A program made the position numbers and the translations under genes. The notes beneath the pieces are model-generated. The model worked only from the letters and a program-made list of their open reading frames with translations. It was not told the DNA's origin and ran no database searches. This document shows, piece after piece, positions 1 to 13,590 of a DNA stretch of 64,000 nucleotides. The stretch comes from Cycas panzhihuaensis (lineage: Eukaryota > Cycadophyta): positions 151,101,741-151,165,740 of the forward strand of contig CM041465.1 of assembly GCA_023213395.1 (NCBI GenBank), in the 5' to 3' direction. Each line of letters opens with the position of its first letter. Positions within the stretch are counted from its first letter, which is position 1.

Positions 1-16
1 GCTCTGCGCGAGGCGA

Positions 17-2592
17 TGTTTCCGGCTTCGAGGAATGGATACGAATCAAACTCGAGTAAGTGCAGGTATGTCTCTCGCATTATCATCGCTTTCTTTTACT
101 GGATATTTGCTTGCGTATCTGCATGTGTATGACTTTGTGGGTGACCTTGTAGTCATCCACACTTATTTTAGCCTATGACGACTATAACAGGGGCACACTC
201 CCAGCGAGTGTAGCACCCTAGTGACCGTATTACTTCCCGCATTTGCCCTCCTCGCTCCAGGATCCATTAGATTTGCGCCACCTCTGCCCGTGTGATGACT
301 CATCATCGTTTGGTCAACTTGTCACCCCACTCGAGCCCTATTTTTGCTCCTTTGGACTCGTTTTGTTGACCTGTTTGCTCCCGGGTAGGTGTTTTAGCGT
401 TATGTTAGCCTTTTTCGTAAATGCCCCGCCTCAACTGACTGGTTGGTGGGCCCCATTTTCAGCTCTAGGTTCGTACCGCCGGATTTTTCGCAGATCACGA
501 ATATTCGCAGCATCGCGAATATTCGTGACTCTGACATCTCGAGTTGTTTAAAAATCCGCCGTGGCAATTTCGCATTTATTACGAAACTGCCACGTGGCTC
601 GCGCTTTATTTCTCTTCCAGCTATGCCCTAATCACACGCTTTAGGGTTTTGCTTGAGTACTTAAGCCCTTTTTGGCTCATTTTCAAGGATCTTTTTGCTC
701 ACTTTTGGAATTGCTCTCAAGGAAACACTCTCCTGCTCTACTTCTCTCTGCTGTTTGCTGCATCAACTGGACCTGCACCCTTCATACAGTGCCCAGCTCT
801 CTTTTGGCGTGGCTGAGACATTCTCCCAGCCCCTCAAACGCTTTGGAGAGGGCTCCTTTAAAGTGGTTTCCAGCCGGTCTTCGCCCAGGCAGTCCATAAG
901 CGCCCAAGTGTTTCCCGTCACACCTCCGTAGCAGGGCCTCAAACCTGCTCTACTTCAGATCTGGGTTGATTTATCAGTCCCTCTCCGCTGCCCTTTGGCT
1001 GAGGCAAATCCCTTGCCTCTTCTCTCTAGGTATTCCTTGTTTATGCTTGTTTTCTTGTGATATTCATGCTTCAGCTTGTTTGCTCTTATTTATTGCTTGA
1101 GAGTTGGTTGCCCTCCTTTTTGGGGGCTGTTATACCACTCTCCCTGTGCTCCTTGCCTGCGTTTGCTGTCCAAGGCAGCGGTGTGGAGGGGTTGCATAGG
1201 TTTTGGAGAGGAGCTGGGTGGATTCCGTATCACCTTCCACGCTCCCTAGGCAGCTCTAAGCCCCCCAAAACCTCCCTCTCACCCCGTCTTGCCGCCTTGG
1301 CTTGCAAGGGTTTGAAGGCTCCTTTGGTTGCCCAAACCGGTACTGTCACAAGTTGCGATCTTGATTTGGAACCTTTTGCTCAGGTTTGGGCATCACTCAT
1401 AAGTCCCAACCGTTGGTTTCTTACTCCACCTTTCTTCCCCGGGTCATCCGGTTTGCTCCTCATAGCATCTCGGTTCGCCGTGGGTACCCTTGGGCCTTTC
1501 TTTGCCCCTTTTGCTGCTATTTTCCAGCCCTTGCTCTTGGCCTTCCCCTCGCTGCCTCGTGGCTCTTGGGGGGAGGTTTGGGCAGCATTTGTAGGAGGTA
1601 GGCCACTCCGAGGCTTACCCAACCATTTACTTTCACTTTGGTCACTTTCTTTTGATACTTTCATTGTTGGATTAGCACTAACGCATGTATATCCAAATTC
1701 TCGTTTATGTTATTTAGGCGTATATTGTTAGAGTTTTTGTGTTGCATGTTAGTGCTCTTCCTTCTGAAGAGAAAGAGATCGCCACCGCTTGCGGTACTTG
1801 GGAAGCGTGGAGTGCATCGCCTGGGCCTAGCTACCCAGAAGCACCTTCATGTGCGTTATGTTTTCATGCTATTTCATTTCTTAGTTGGTGCTTCCTTTCT
1901 TTCTTGGTATTGCATTTGATTTTTCGGGGAAGGTAAGGAAGCCCCCTCTTCGTCCGCCGCAAAGAATCGTGATTCAAGATCGTCAGGAGTGGTTGGGCGC
2001 TCCTCGAGAAGGTTACTTCGTCTCGCACGCCTTTGCTCCAGGTGCACGTTCGTTCCCCTCTGCTACCCTTTCTCTTCCTTTTATTTCTTTCGTAGTAATT
2101 AGTGCATTGAAGGATAAAAGGGAAAATTTGGTTTGGTACTTATTTGTGATTCTTTTGTCTTGTTTCATGCATCTTTATCATTCGTAGGAAAGATTGTAGG
2201 AGTCCTCCTCTCCCCTACCGTTCTTCCTCTCCCCTTGACCGCACGAGTGCCTTGCTTCCCACATCACTCGTGTACTCGGTTAGGTCATGTAGGATTGCCC
2301 TTGGCCTGTCTCCATTAGGTTTTCTCTTCCCCCCTTCTGGCCACCCAAGGGTGGGAGGGTCCTATTCCCAGGTCAACTCAGGTTCGCCCTACGCACCTTC
2401 ACCCCTTATTCGAAGCGGTGAAGGGTCACCCGACAGTAGCCATACTCCATTGCAGATCCCAAACTCGCGCTCCGGCGCACGGGGCGTTCTGCGTGGTAGT
2501 TACCCACCTTTTAGGTCTCACCTTCCATCATTCCACCACTCACCCTCTCTTACACCTATCAGTTAGGTAGTTATCCCGTAGCAGCGCGTCCA
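17..2592 (+). mobile_element. GC-rich long terminal repeat (LTR), 2.6 kb, partner of the solo LTR at 47289
   Basis: Begins TGTTTCC and ends GTCCA, so it has TG...CA termini, and aligns in order with the complete solo LTR at 47289-50059. Shared blocks include GGAATGGATAC near the start, a TGCCACRTG block near 590/47890, the CCTTCTGGCCA block near 2332/49803 and the CTGCGTGGTA block near 2490/49955. It is visibly richer in GC than the following DNA. The 5-bp flanks (GGCGA at 12-16, GACTC at 2593-2597) do not match. It may therefore be the 3' LTR of an element lying left of the window, or an old solo LTR with eroded duplications. Open frames inside it are not conserved in the other copy and are not called as genes. 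The + orientation is taken from the TATA-like box of the better copy. Confidence 0.75.
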
Positions 2593-5000
2593 GACTCTTA
2601 CTTGTCATATTTATATAAAATATTTTTTTAAACATCTTTCTATCTTCACTTGTAAAACTATAATCATTCATCAACTCTATCAACTTATCATCTTAATAAT
2701 TTTAAAATAATTACTAATATCCATATAAAATAATAATAATATAATGAAACACATAGATAACCAACTACTATAATTACTAGTTCTTTAGGATGTGCTTCTT
2801 ATACATGATTCATTAATAAACAAGAGTAGCATAAATATCTTTTACCTCCTATATATAAAATTAATAACATAATCTATGTGTTGTATAAGAGTAGCGTCAT
2901 CCATCTTGCCTCTTATGTATGAGTAAATAACTTATGTAATACCTTTATCAATGCTTCTACATACTCACAACTTTCTTTTGGTAACCATTAATAATTCATC
3001 ATCATCCATGATCAATTATCAAATATACTAACCCTATGAATAAGGTGCACTACCTAAACAAGACAAGTTATCTATAATAAGGTAATATGAATAGTGTATG
3101 TACATGCCTCTTATCATATATGGTAAGTTAAATTTCTCACTGACAAACACTTATTATATATTAATTGGATAATCTTAATAGTTAAATTTGGTATGTCAAG
3201 CAATCAATATCTCATAAGCATGTAGAAATTCATTCAATTATTATATCTACTTATCTCTCTAACAAATAATTAAACTAGGCCTTTTATTAAATATTAGGTA
3301 GTATCATCAATCATCAAATAAGTATCATCAATCATTCATTCAAAACATGTATCAAATAAACAAGTGATAATTGACATTTGATAAGAGGGCTCTTCACTAA
3401 ATCAAATATATTAAGTATAAAGGAAAATTTGCATGTCCAATATATGTCAATTTTGAGCCTTAAATTATCATAAATAAAACTTTATATCTTTACTTTTAAA
3501 TGCAACTTCTTTTTTCTTTCTTTAAGAATCATCAATAACATTATCATCGTCTATGGAGTCTTAAAAAACAACAAAATATGTAAAAATTGTTCTAAAAATG
3601 GCCATAAAATATATTTTTTATGAAGTTAAATTATTTTGCCAAACTTTACTAATTAAAATCTCTATCATCTAATTTCTAAATATGCCTTGTGACCATTTAT
3701 TTTAATGGTCTCAAAATTCTATTTCTAATTTAATAGATGACTTAAAAATGAATACTCCAGTGAAACGTTATGATCAAAAGAGTGATAGTATGTCATAGAA
3801 AGGTGAATGATCCTTAACAAATATCATTCATCCCTTTCTGGCTAGGGTTGTTGGCCATATGATGTCTCCATATGACCATCCAATAAAGGCAAAGGAGGCT
3901 AGCAAAATTTGAAAATCATTAGATTTAGCTTAATTAATTTTTAACTTTACAAAAATAATCAAATCCATTTAATAATTTTTTTACATCCATCATGGACTAA
4001 ATTTGAAACACTTATAAAAAATAATTTAGTTTGGTAATTTACTTATAAATTTTCTTTATTATAATCTAAATTTATCACTATAAAACTTAATCCACATGGC
4101 AATAAATTTTGTTTACTGAATGAAGGTAATTTTTCATCTGTAAATGATAATTTAGCATGACTAAAATGCAAGATGATGATCTAATTAGGTAGAAGATTTT
4201 GTGTAGGCATTTAGATGAATTTTGACTGTAAATTTCAATATCTTCATGGCTCATGGCTCAAGCAAAATGATGAAGGAGTTCATAGGATTCATGCAACTAT
4301 AGATCTAGCTATGGCTTCATATTAGGTTATAAATAATCTGTCTCCATTGAAGATCAAGCTAATGTATCTTTATTTTACTTATTTAGGTGATTGTATGAGC
4401 ATTCTTCATAGTGTGTGGTGTGTAATTCCATGTAGGCAACATTACAATCAAGTGACATATTCTTAATGCATAGTTAATAGGTGGTAAGCAACTTCAACGG
4501 TTTATGCATATGTACAACTTTACAGGGCATCTTCGTGGAGACTAGAGTGAAGGTACAACAAATCAAAGGGACTTCATAGTTCTTATATAAAAATCATTTG
4601 TTTTTCCTATTCCTAGAATAATCTATACTAAGCTTACATAAAACGGTACTCATAATAAATAACTTCTCTTTAAATACAGATCATTCACCATGATTGATGA
4701 CATATTATGTGTCTTAGGGCTATTTGAAGCAGGCACATCAGTCTATGAGGGTTTTATTCCATAGGCATTATCTCCATAATAGATAACAAATGAATACTTG
4801 TGATGCACAATATAATTTTCACTGCCACCAAACCTTCGCCTATAATATCAATGAGTTTTTACCATATTTTTTTATAGAAACCCTAACATGCATTTAATGG
4901 TGAAAGCCCTTAATTTGAATTATACTTATCAATCTTTTATTTTCTCTTACCCTTAATATTTTATTATTCTTCAAACCCTAGTTTTCTTTATAAGATAACT
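2593..5000. other. AT-rich interval without recognisable gene
   Basis: Dense stops in all frames and no protein family match that I can recognise on either strand. No clear LTR pair, PBS or polypurine tract was found. Probably decayed repeat DNA. Confidence 0.6.
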
Positions 5001-5211
<211 letters not shown>

Positions 5212-6125
5212 TACTCACATATCATGCCCTTATATTCTCATATCATGCCATTAATATTTATCGAAAACCCTTTATAAGCATTTAATTCTATTTTTATCAA
5301 ATTTACATATTTTTACATATACCATAAAAATAGTATAGTCAACTATTTTATTTGTGTATGCCCTTTAAATCATGCCAATATAATATTTAGCCACAGTCAT
5401 GCCCTTGGTTCACATACCTTTCTATCTTATTTGTTGTTAATAAATCATGCATCAACATACCTTTGATTATCAAATACTTGTCAATATGCCACTTTTCATC
5501 ATCATATGGGTCTACTACCTATTTTATAAGTTCATTCCACTAATAGAATACTAGTTATTATTTTACTCTCATAGGATGATCATTCATGTTTGGGCTATCA
5601 TGCTCTCATAATAACTTGAATAATCTATTATTACTAATTATGAGATTTGGTGAGGTGTCTAGTCTTATAAAAACTCAGTTACTTTTGTAAGTGGATCACC
5701 TATATAGGTGAATACAACTTGCAACAATATTACTTTCACATCTTTATCATATCTGTTAGACTCATTTCAAACATGTATGCTCATAAATATAGGTACCAAT
5801 ATGGTTAAATATATGTCTATAATAAATTCAATATTAACATACCATTAATATTGTTATATTCTTTATTATATGGTTTCATCTATTATGTGACTCCATCTCT
5901 TATATGTAGCTTTTATCACTTTCATCTTACCCTGAAATCTAAATCACATATCATTGGAATAACTCGTATAATGAGATTTATGGCTTATTAAATCACACCT
6001 CATGTTGGCTATTATATTGACTCATCAATTTAGCTTGTATAAGCTTACTACCTACTTGCATAAGATCTTTCACAACATATCTTTGATACCATATTAGAAC
6101 TTAGAATTTAGCTTGGATACCATAT
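5212..6125. other. AT-rich interval without recognisable gene
   Basis: No coding similarity seen. Two GATACCATAT strings near 6088 and 6116 resemble reverse-complement initiator-Met primer-binding sites; the second abuts a possible LTR start at 6126. Confidence 0.5.
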
Positions 6126-6605
6126 TGTAAATGTAGTCATTAAGTGTAACGAAAATATATCATTCATATATAAGCAATGAATCATATCATAAGAAATGTA
6201 CATAATTCATGTAATAAGATAAATATATAAAGCAATAACACAAATCATAAAGTATAAACATAAAAGACATGTACTATAAGATAGGTAACAAATTTATACA
6301 TGGAAAACCCAATGTAGGAAAAACTATAAGAGAAGGTTAAATTTGGGAGCTTTTCTTTAGATATCAAATGAATACATCTTTAAGTCAAGGACCTTTCTCA
6401 AGTTCTCAAGTGGTGTGCAAAAATATTTATATCAATGATCTCCTCATAAATAACATAAAATATCTCTTAAGTCATTTTATCATCCCATAGGATATTAATA
6501 TGAATAATTATGCACTGTCACATCTCTTAATACATTTGGTGAGTGAGATTTTGTATGGGTCCATTACTTTATATGAAATATTAGATATGTGATCATATCA
6601 TTTAT
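6126..6605 (-). mobile_element. possible decayed LTR (minus orientation)
   Basis: Starts TGTAAATG directly after a PBS-like GGATACCA (reverse complement TGGTATCC) and contains a GGAAAACCCAATGTAGG-type block often seen in plant retrotransposon LTRs. It lies immediately beside the antisense gag remnant at 6610. I could not find a second copy in the window, so both its boundaries and its identity as an LTR are tentative. Confidence 0.3.
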
Positions 6606-6609
6606 TCTA

Positions 6610-7472
6610 ATAGTGAGCACGTTGTCCAGATGGTTGTTATTATTATTGCTTCTGTTGTTGGGGTTGGGGTTGTTGTTGTTGTTAACTCTACCACTTCCAG
6701 CAGTTCTTGATATGGCCTATTTTTTTACAATAGTAACACTTTGGCCTATATTGTCTCTTTGAGCCTCCTAGTTTATCCTTTTGAAATATGGATTTAGAAG
6801 CCAATTTTTTCTCCAGGATATATTACTTTTTACCTTTTGATTTGGATGATAATGCTCTAGATGACTCTCTATAAATGTACTTTAGCTTCTACTCATGTTC
6901 CATAAGTAGTGATTCTAAAGATCTGATTGTGACTATGAATAATTTATTTAGCAAAGTAAAAGTTGTAGTGAAATTTTTATACTAAGCTATTATATTTCTT
7001 AGTATATAGGTAATAATTTCTAAGTCAGGAACTATCACACCTATGGTCACCAATGAATCCTAAATGGATCTCATATGCCATATGTGATCTACTACATTCC
7101 CAATCACCTTCAAAATATATAATTAACTCTATAGATTGAGAGTTCTTGCATCATCCTTATGCTTGAATAAGTTCACCATCATATCCCACATTTTTTTTAT
7201 GTCATAACTTCTTTGATGTGCATGATAACACTCTCACTAATCAACATGTTGAGAAACTTATATGCGATCCTTACCTTTGACTCATATTGTACTTTGAGTA
7301 CTACATCAATAACAAGTTTGATTTCAAAGGCAATAATATCCTTTACATCCTTTCCCTTAACCGATTCATCAACACATTTTTAAAGATCATTAAGATGAAA
7401 AAAATTAAACATGTGGTGCTTCCAAACTATGTAGTTTTCAAAACCTGGGAGTTTCTCCATGACTATTCCTAA
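6610..7472 (-). pseudogene. copia-type gag remnant with CCHC zinc knuckle
   Basis: Reading the minus strand from about 7472 leftward gives a gag-like start (MEKLPGFENYIVWKHHM), matching the N-terminal W-containing block of Ty1/copia gag. Near 6694-6738 it gives a zinc knuckle of the form CYYCKKIGHIKNC (C-x2-C-x4-H-x4-C), which binds nucleic acid in the virus-like particle. An Asn/Gln-rich tail encoded by AAC/CAA repeats follows (6630-6690). Between these blocks the frame is broken by many stops and shifts. No protease or polymerase follows it; the next sequence on the minus strand is the possible LTR at 6126-6605. It is therefore either a 5' fragment of a copia element or a gag-only element like E and TR3. 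A short open frame on the opposite strand here (7287-7472) is a shadow. Confidence 0.7.
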
Positions 7473-10024
7473 TATTCTACTTCCATTGGTTATTTTTTAA
7501 GTAGTAAACAAGAAAAACAATTAGAAAGTAATAAAAACATGCACAAAAATGAAGAAAGAAGGTAATAAGAGTGCTTAGCCTATGCGTAAGTAGCTAGTCA
7601 GAGTGGTTTTGGGCCTTAATTTACTCATAGATAGCTAAAATATGACTAAAAAACTATAAAATTTGATTTTTCACTAAAATTTATACAAAATAGGAGTGTA
7701 ACCACTACTAAATTGAAGCCCTAAAAAAATTGGTCATCGTAGTATATTTACTTTTATAAAACAAACTCCTAATGATCTAGAAATGGCTCTAGCACCTAAA
7801 TGACCTTATGACCAAGGGGATTACATGTAAGGGGTTGACTTAAGAACTTTAAATTACATTATGATTTAGTTTAATGTCACTAAACCTTATAAAAGTCTAA
7901 ATAATTTTTAACAATGTTTATTTTTAGAATTTCTTGATGAATGTTCCTTCGAGATATATGGCTAGTGGATGGAACCTTTATAGAATCCATGTTCTCTCAA
8001 AATTAAAGCTATTATTTTCCAAAATTAACTAAGTCACTATAATGTTAGCTTATCAATAATCAGAATGGCAAGTTAGTGACAAGGATTTTGAGGCAACCAT
8101 GATGATTAGGTATGCAAAAATTCTTTTCTTCCTCCTTCGCTCTACATTTAGCTCCTTCAACCTTCCCCCCAGTGTAATTTTCTCTGCTAACTCTATATTT
8201 AGTCTATAGTCTTTCAATCAATGGTCTATGGGCATCCTTCTACATGTTTATGGTTGTCTTAATGAATTTAAACCTCTATGGGCATGCTCTACCCTTCTAT
8301 GTTGGCATCTTAGTGAGGTCTACTTGCTTTGCATGATTATTTATTTATTTTGCTCTTTTTAGTAATGGTTATTTGCATCTCTTATTTTGGCATTTACCAC
8401 TACTTATTCAACCTTTTCTAGTGTTGATTTCTATTTTGTTGACATCTTTGTACCCTACATAGGTATATGGCTGACTCTTTTATAATGGGTGTTTATGAGG
8501 CACCTTAGCTCCTCTGTTTAGCCCCTCTTTATCTATTATATATGATTTCATTTGTCCATGGGTAGCTCTTGTGTGATTTATGCCTTATAGTCTTATAAGG
8601 CTCTACAACATGTTCTGCATAATGTTGGGTATTTGTATGACTCTATCTTTATTTAATTCATGCTTTATATTCGATTGGCAGTGTTTAATCTGCATCTTCA
8701 TCTTCTTTGCGGGTCACCCAGTCATGTTACATAGTGCTCGATTGATGTATAAGTCATTTGTAGGTCACCAATGTGATATAAATATATATATATATATATA
8801 TTATATAGTTAAAAAATTATATATTTTATATTTTAGAATATTCTCTTTTTGATAAAAGGCTTTCAACAAAGGTTTTTAAAAAATAATATATTTAATTCAG
8901 AGATCAACAATAAAGATCAATTAGCCAACAAAAAAATCTCTTAGTATCTTATCCAATACTATAGTGACAATCACTAACAGAGAATATTATGAATGACAAA
9001 TAAAGATTACTTTATTATAATCATTAATTATCAATGCTTTCATTAATAGAGGAGGATATAGAACAGAGGTCTTCAACTACCTCTACCTTTACAGATTGTT
9101 TTATCAACTTGCATGTTAGTTTTTCTACTTGCATATAAGATATGTTTGCTTGCATGCCTCAATAAGCTTGTATATTAATGTTGGACAACCTATATGCATA
9201 TATTTCTAGCTGCATGTCTTTTATTCAAGCTTATAAATATAGTTCAACTACCTGTAATCCAATCTCAATAACACGCATATTAAAATTTGCCTTAACAACT
9301 AAATAACTCAACTTAAAAATTAGAATTTAATGCATGTCCAGTATGTAAATCCTCATCAATAAATAGAGCCAGTATTAATTAGTAATTTTAGTTGATAATA
9401 TACCGTAAAATTTAGTCACATACCAACATGTTACAGTAAGACATATAATGAGGATAATAATTAATAGGATTAATTATCAAAACGTTAGAAATTGATTCTA
9501 AAAAATTTAATGAAATCTCTATTTAATAAGTGTCATACACTACATCTAACTCAATAATCCTTACTTCTCACTAACTCTTCGCCAAATACAAATGACCTAT
9601 ATAAATTACATACAATAATTACAATAATATTAATTCTACATAATTTGATGAATGTGAGGCGAGAGTCATTACTCCCATTAATTTGTCACTTTCACATAAC
9701 ATAAAATAATCCTATCTAATATAATATAAAAAATTAAAGAGGAGGGTCCATAATCTAAGGTTATGAACCTGTAAAATAAATATTAAAGTCTAATAAGAGG
9801 CAGGTCAGTATGTCCTTGGTATCTTAGTAGAAACATACTATCTTTTCCTAATTAATTTTAGAACTAAAGGCAACACAAAAAATGCTTACCACCTCAAATG
9901 CCTAAGATATTAACATTAGTTTAGAATTAATATTCAAAAAGGAAGTATAAGCAAAATGCCCAATGACTACTACTTATCTAACTTTAGGAGACTAATTCCT
10001 TTAAAAAGACCTAAATTAATTTTC
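7473..10024. other. interval without recognisable gene; short TA microsatellite
   Basis: No coding similarity recognised. A (TA)n run lies at about 8779-8807. The part from 8040 to 8560 is richer in T and C than its surroundings but shows no family features. Confidence 0.55.
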
Positions 10025-10560
10025 TCCTACAAAAGATAACCTAAGGTATTAGTTTCTAATACAAAGAGCAAAGAGATAAGTGGACAACCTTGTCTAATAA
10101 GTCTTTGTACCTGGACACTCTTAGATAACATATTATTAGCTATAATTTTGGTAGAGACATCTTGAAATAAGACTTGAATCATTCTTACAAATGTGATGCC
10201 AAAACCTAAGGTCTCTATAATAGCTATAATGAAGCCCAACTCCACTATATTATAAGTTTTTTTTTAAATATTACTTTATGAGTAATGTGCTCTAATGAGA
10301 GGCTCTTGCCTACTCCATACCTTCTCCAACACCAATAACATTATTTAAAATAAACCTTCCTTTAATGAAGCTTGTTTATTCTAGGAAAATAATTTTATAA
10401 AGTAAAGACATAATTTTGAGAGTAAGAACTTTGGCCATATTTTTACAAGAGATATTGAAGAGTGTAATAAGCCTCTAACTTGAGATACACTCTAGTTTTC
10501 CACCTTTTAAGATGAGCTTAATCAAACTTTAATTAATGATTCCCCCTAAAGAGCCTATTT
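10025..10560 (-). pseudogene. L1-type LINE reverse transcriptase fragment
   Basis: The minus strand encodes successive conserved blocks of a plant L1 (non-LTR retrotransposon) ORF2 reverse transcriptase, in the expected order. These are an ITLF-N-S-KNMAKVL block near 10470, a KGRFILNNVIGVGEGME block near 10340, a YNIVELGFI block at about 10230 (family KAYDRVEW) and RQGCPLISLLFVL near 10060-10100 (family RQGCPLSPLLF). These correspond to RT motifs 0 to 4. The YxDD motif would lie further left and is not visible. Stops and frameshifts separate the blocks, and the Asp of the FDRVEW motif is replaced. The endonuclease and 3' poly(A) tail are not seen, so it is a truncated fossil. The family assignment rests on the order of several motifs. 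Confidence 0.8.
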
Positions 10561-12784
10561 GGATAGCTTCTTAATAAATTTTCAAAAGAATAAAGCCCTT
10601 AAATCCCATGTGGATTTATAGACTTAGCAAGCATTATTTCATTTTTTATGCATGTACATATCCATAAATGAGGTTTCACCATGTCCACCTTGCTACCATC
10701 AATTAATTCACATTAAGATTGGTGTTTTTCCATGCTCTCTTAGATATCGTATAGTACATTCCACTTATGACTTAAGGCATCACCCACTTGTTTGAGTTTT
10801 ACATTCTCATTTTTACTTATATTTGCATTGCCCTTCATTCAAGCATTTTGTATAATATTGATTTGATGCAAGCCACTCCCTCTCTTACCTTCTCCTAGAT
10901 CATCATCAACAATAATAACAACATCCATATGTTATATCTACTAGAGGTTTTTAATCTATCTTTACTTTATCATGACCATTTAATCTTGAGGGTGAGCTAC
11001 ATTATGGCTTAAAAATACATAGGGCACAAAGTGAACATAATATAAAAGTATAACTCCCTTCACATCATAAGAGGGTTAGGTCATTTGTGGGCTAGAAAAT
11101 ATAATTAAGAAACAAGTGTATTAATTTTAAGTATTAGCACGAGTTTTTCTCAAACCCTTAAAAACTACTTGAGTTTACTCAAAAATAATGGTATATACAT
11201 ATCAAATGTTGTTTAAGTAGTTAGTGATATTAGAAGGTTAATTTCATTAAGAAGCCACCTTATTCCATCCATATAAACCCTTTCCAGAGAGGGACAAAGG
11301 TTGGATATTTTTATTAAATATTATTCGACACTATTAGAGATTATGAGCATCATTTTAGGGATTTTTCTTCTTACCATATTCTTCCTTCCAATTTCCTTTG
11401 AATCTTGTAGATATTATTAGAGGACCTTCATCAAGTCTTCATCATCTAATAAAGAGAACTTTAGGAAGAGAAAGAGGTTGCCCTTAAGCTATCACCAACA
11501 AGAACTTGACAAAGCCTTGCCCATCATTCTCTATCATAATCTTCCATTCCATTAATAATATTGGCATTCAAAGACATCTATTTACTTATTTGTTATTTCC
11601 TTAACTTTTTTTGAAGCATTAGTTTATTTTTAAATAACTTTGAAGAGAGCAATATTCCCTTCTTCTATTAGGCTTTCTTTCCTCTCATGTTTAAGAAGTT
11701 TTATTATTAACAATAGGAAGGAGCAAGGAACGTTACGAATTAATATCACTTGTCACAAATTCCAACAAGGAAGAGTTCACTAAGTAGATGTCTCTCATCT
11801 CTTGTTTTACATTATTTCTTTATTGTCAATTTTCACTTTGATTTGATTGTGCCTATATTGTTTTCCCATTTATGTTTTTTTCCCTTTCTTTTTATATTTT
11901 CTTTTACTTTTTTCTTCCCACAATCCATATTGTGGATGTTAGGGGAGTGTTTTTCACCTAATAAAACCAACTCAAAAGATGTTAAGAATAATATTTTGTC
12001 ACATATGAATATATGGTTGAGTGCAATCCTTAAGGAGTTTCTCAGCATTTGAAATAAGCAACCCATTCAAGAAATAATGAATAGCAACATTGTGGTTGTT
12101 AGTAATGCTCCTCTCGACCTATTCCTGTGCTCGATTAGTTGTCATTTCTTCTTTTCCTTTTAGTGAGATACTGTTCCTTTGTGAAGGAATGACTAAGGTG
12201 CTTAAGAAAGCTTCTTTTGCACAAAATGACAAACAATTTACTGACCAACCTCAATTGTAAGTCGTATGCCTTATTGATACTAGTAAGATTCTCTAGTAAA
12301 AAAAAGGGATGATGGTAAGATGAACTAATGGCCAAGTTGTCTGGCCATTAGTTTATGAATGGTAAGATGGACTCATGTTGAATAAAATTCCAAAAGTGCA
12401 TAAGAGTTCTTGCCTAAATACATTACTAAAATTTGGATCTCAATCACATACTATTATTAATGGAAATCCATGGAGCCCTTAGTTGGAAACCCTAAATATA
12501 AATGGGACTTTGACTACAAGTAATGTATTTTAGATGGCAATAATTGCCATCAATTTACCTAAACATTTTACATGTAAAAACATGTCCAAGTGGTGCCCGC
12601 CATAACTCACAATAAATGTATTTTATAATTCAATTGCAAAAGCAATGTCACATGGCATCCTAGGGATTGCTTGTATTAAAGCTCACATCGCTACAATGTG
12701 ACATTAAATAAAAACTTTACAATTTCACATATTATGTGTCATTACATTTTTAGAAATTATAAATGTTATTTAAACAAAGTGCTT
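10561..12784. other. interval without recognisable gene
   Basis: Might include more of the decayed LINE upstream of the RT blocks on the minus strand, but I could not align it. Open frames at 11750-12066 overlap on both strands and have biased composition; neither resembles a known family. Confidence 0.5.
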
Positions 12785-13590
12785 GGGTCGACAATTGCAT
12801 CGGCGACCGTTCATGCAGTTACATACTGGTTCTCTGTTCAAGTACCAACTATTGATTCCAATCTCTCTCAAAAAAAAATTTATTATTATTATTATGAAAT
12901 TGGTTGTAATAATATGGAATTACTTGGATATAATTTAATGGTTTTGAAAGGACCGTGGTGAAAGCCCAGGGTCGAGTGGTGGTACACAAACCATATCGAC
13001 AAATCCTGATAAGACTGTTAGGGATTGGCATGTCGGACGCTAAACTGGCAGAGCGTCCTGCTCCTGTAAAGACCTGCAACCCCTCTCTGTACCCTCTGCC
13101 ACCGCCAGGCTAAGTTCGGGACTTGTGCCACACTCGACCTATTCCTCCCCCTTTTCCACGCAGCTGCCAAATCACAGCCGTTGGATTCTCCGACACTGCG
13201 GAACAGAATATTAATGTGTGGTAGCATATAATGAAATTAAGGTGTCGGAGTCCGACGTGGCAATGCGACAGCGTGGAGGCAGTGACACGATTACCGGAAC
13301 GGTATGAGTTTTATGCCGTGCACCGATTTCGTGGATTTTTCTGTCCGTATTTCGGAGATGGCAGCATATGCCCGACACAATCGTTGCGGAAGATCGTGAC
13401 GGGGCATCGCCACAATTTTGAAGAGCATCTGTTGAGAGGGAATTGGTCTGCTGACGGAAGCAATGTCACAGCTGGCAGTATAGACCGTACGGCGTACATT
13501 TGATTCGCCGCCACCACATGACTCTTGTACAAGCTACCAGGTCATATACGGTCTCAGTGGAGTAGTTTACACGTTATTCTGTTGCCTAAC
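12785..13590 (+). pseudogene. pseudogene of the U5 snRNP 40 kDa WD40 protein (SNRNP40 / Prp8-binding type)
   Basis: A GC-richer island whose + strand carries, in order, decayed blocks of the WD40 protein of the spliceosomal U5 snRNP. A GSTIAS block (about 12787) corresponds to the first WD repeat, and LMVLKG (about 12937) to a following blade. A SPDKTVR-like DNA block is at about 13003, an ACCGCCAGGCTAAG...GGGACTT block (about 13101) matches TAKLWDL, and DTITG lies near 13288. The longest run is HRHNFEEHLLRGNWSADGS then VTAGSIDR (13400-13500), ending at LYKLPGH near 13525. The family protein has seven WD repeats in about 340 residues; here they are broken by frameshifts, in-frame stops and an AT-rich insertion (about 12850-12905). 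No introns are apparent between blocks, which fits a retrocopy, but I cannot see a poly(A) tail or target duplication. The identification comes from recalled family sequence and should be confirmed by a protein search. Confidence 0.7.

Noticed and set aside
243-931. Overlapping open frames of 60-100 codons on + near the left edge
   Set aside because: Same LTR, several frames overlapping each other, no homology; chance frames.
1057-1731. 224-codon open frame on + (and an overlapping 94-codon frame on the minus strand)
   Set aside because: Lies inside the GC-rich LTR; it is not preserved in the related LTR at 47289-50059 and has no recognisable domain. GC-rich DNA has fewer chance stops.
17-2592. 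Solo LTR with target duplication at the left edge
   Set aside because: GGCGA and GACTC do not match, so solo status is not supported; kept only as an LTR.
7287-7472. 61-codon + frame starting MYFEYYINNKFDF
   Set aside because: Shadow of the antisense copia gag, whose minus-strand reading gives the recognisable gag start.
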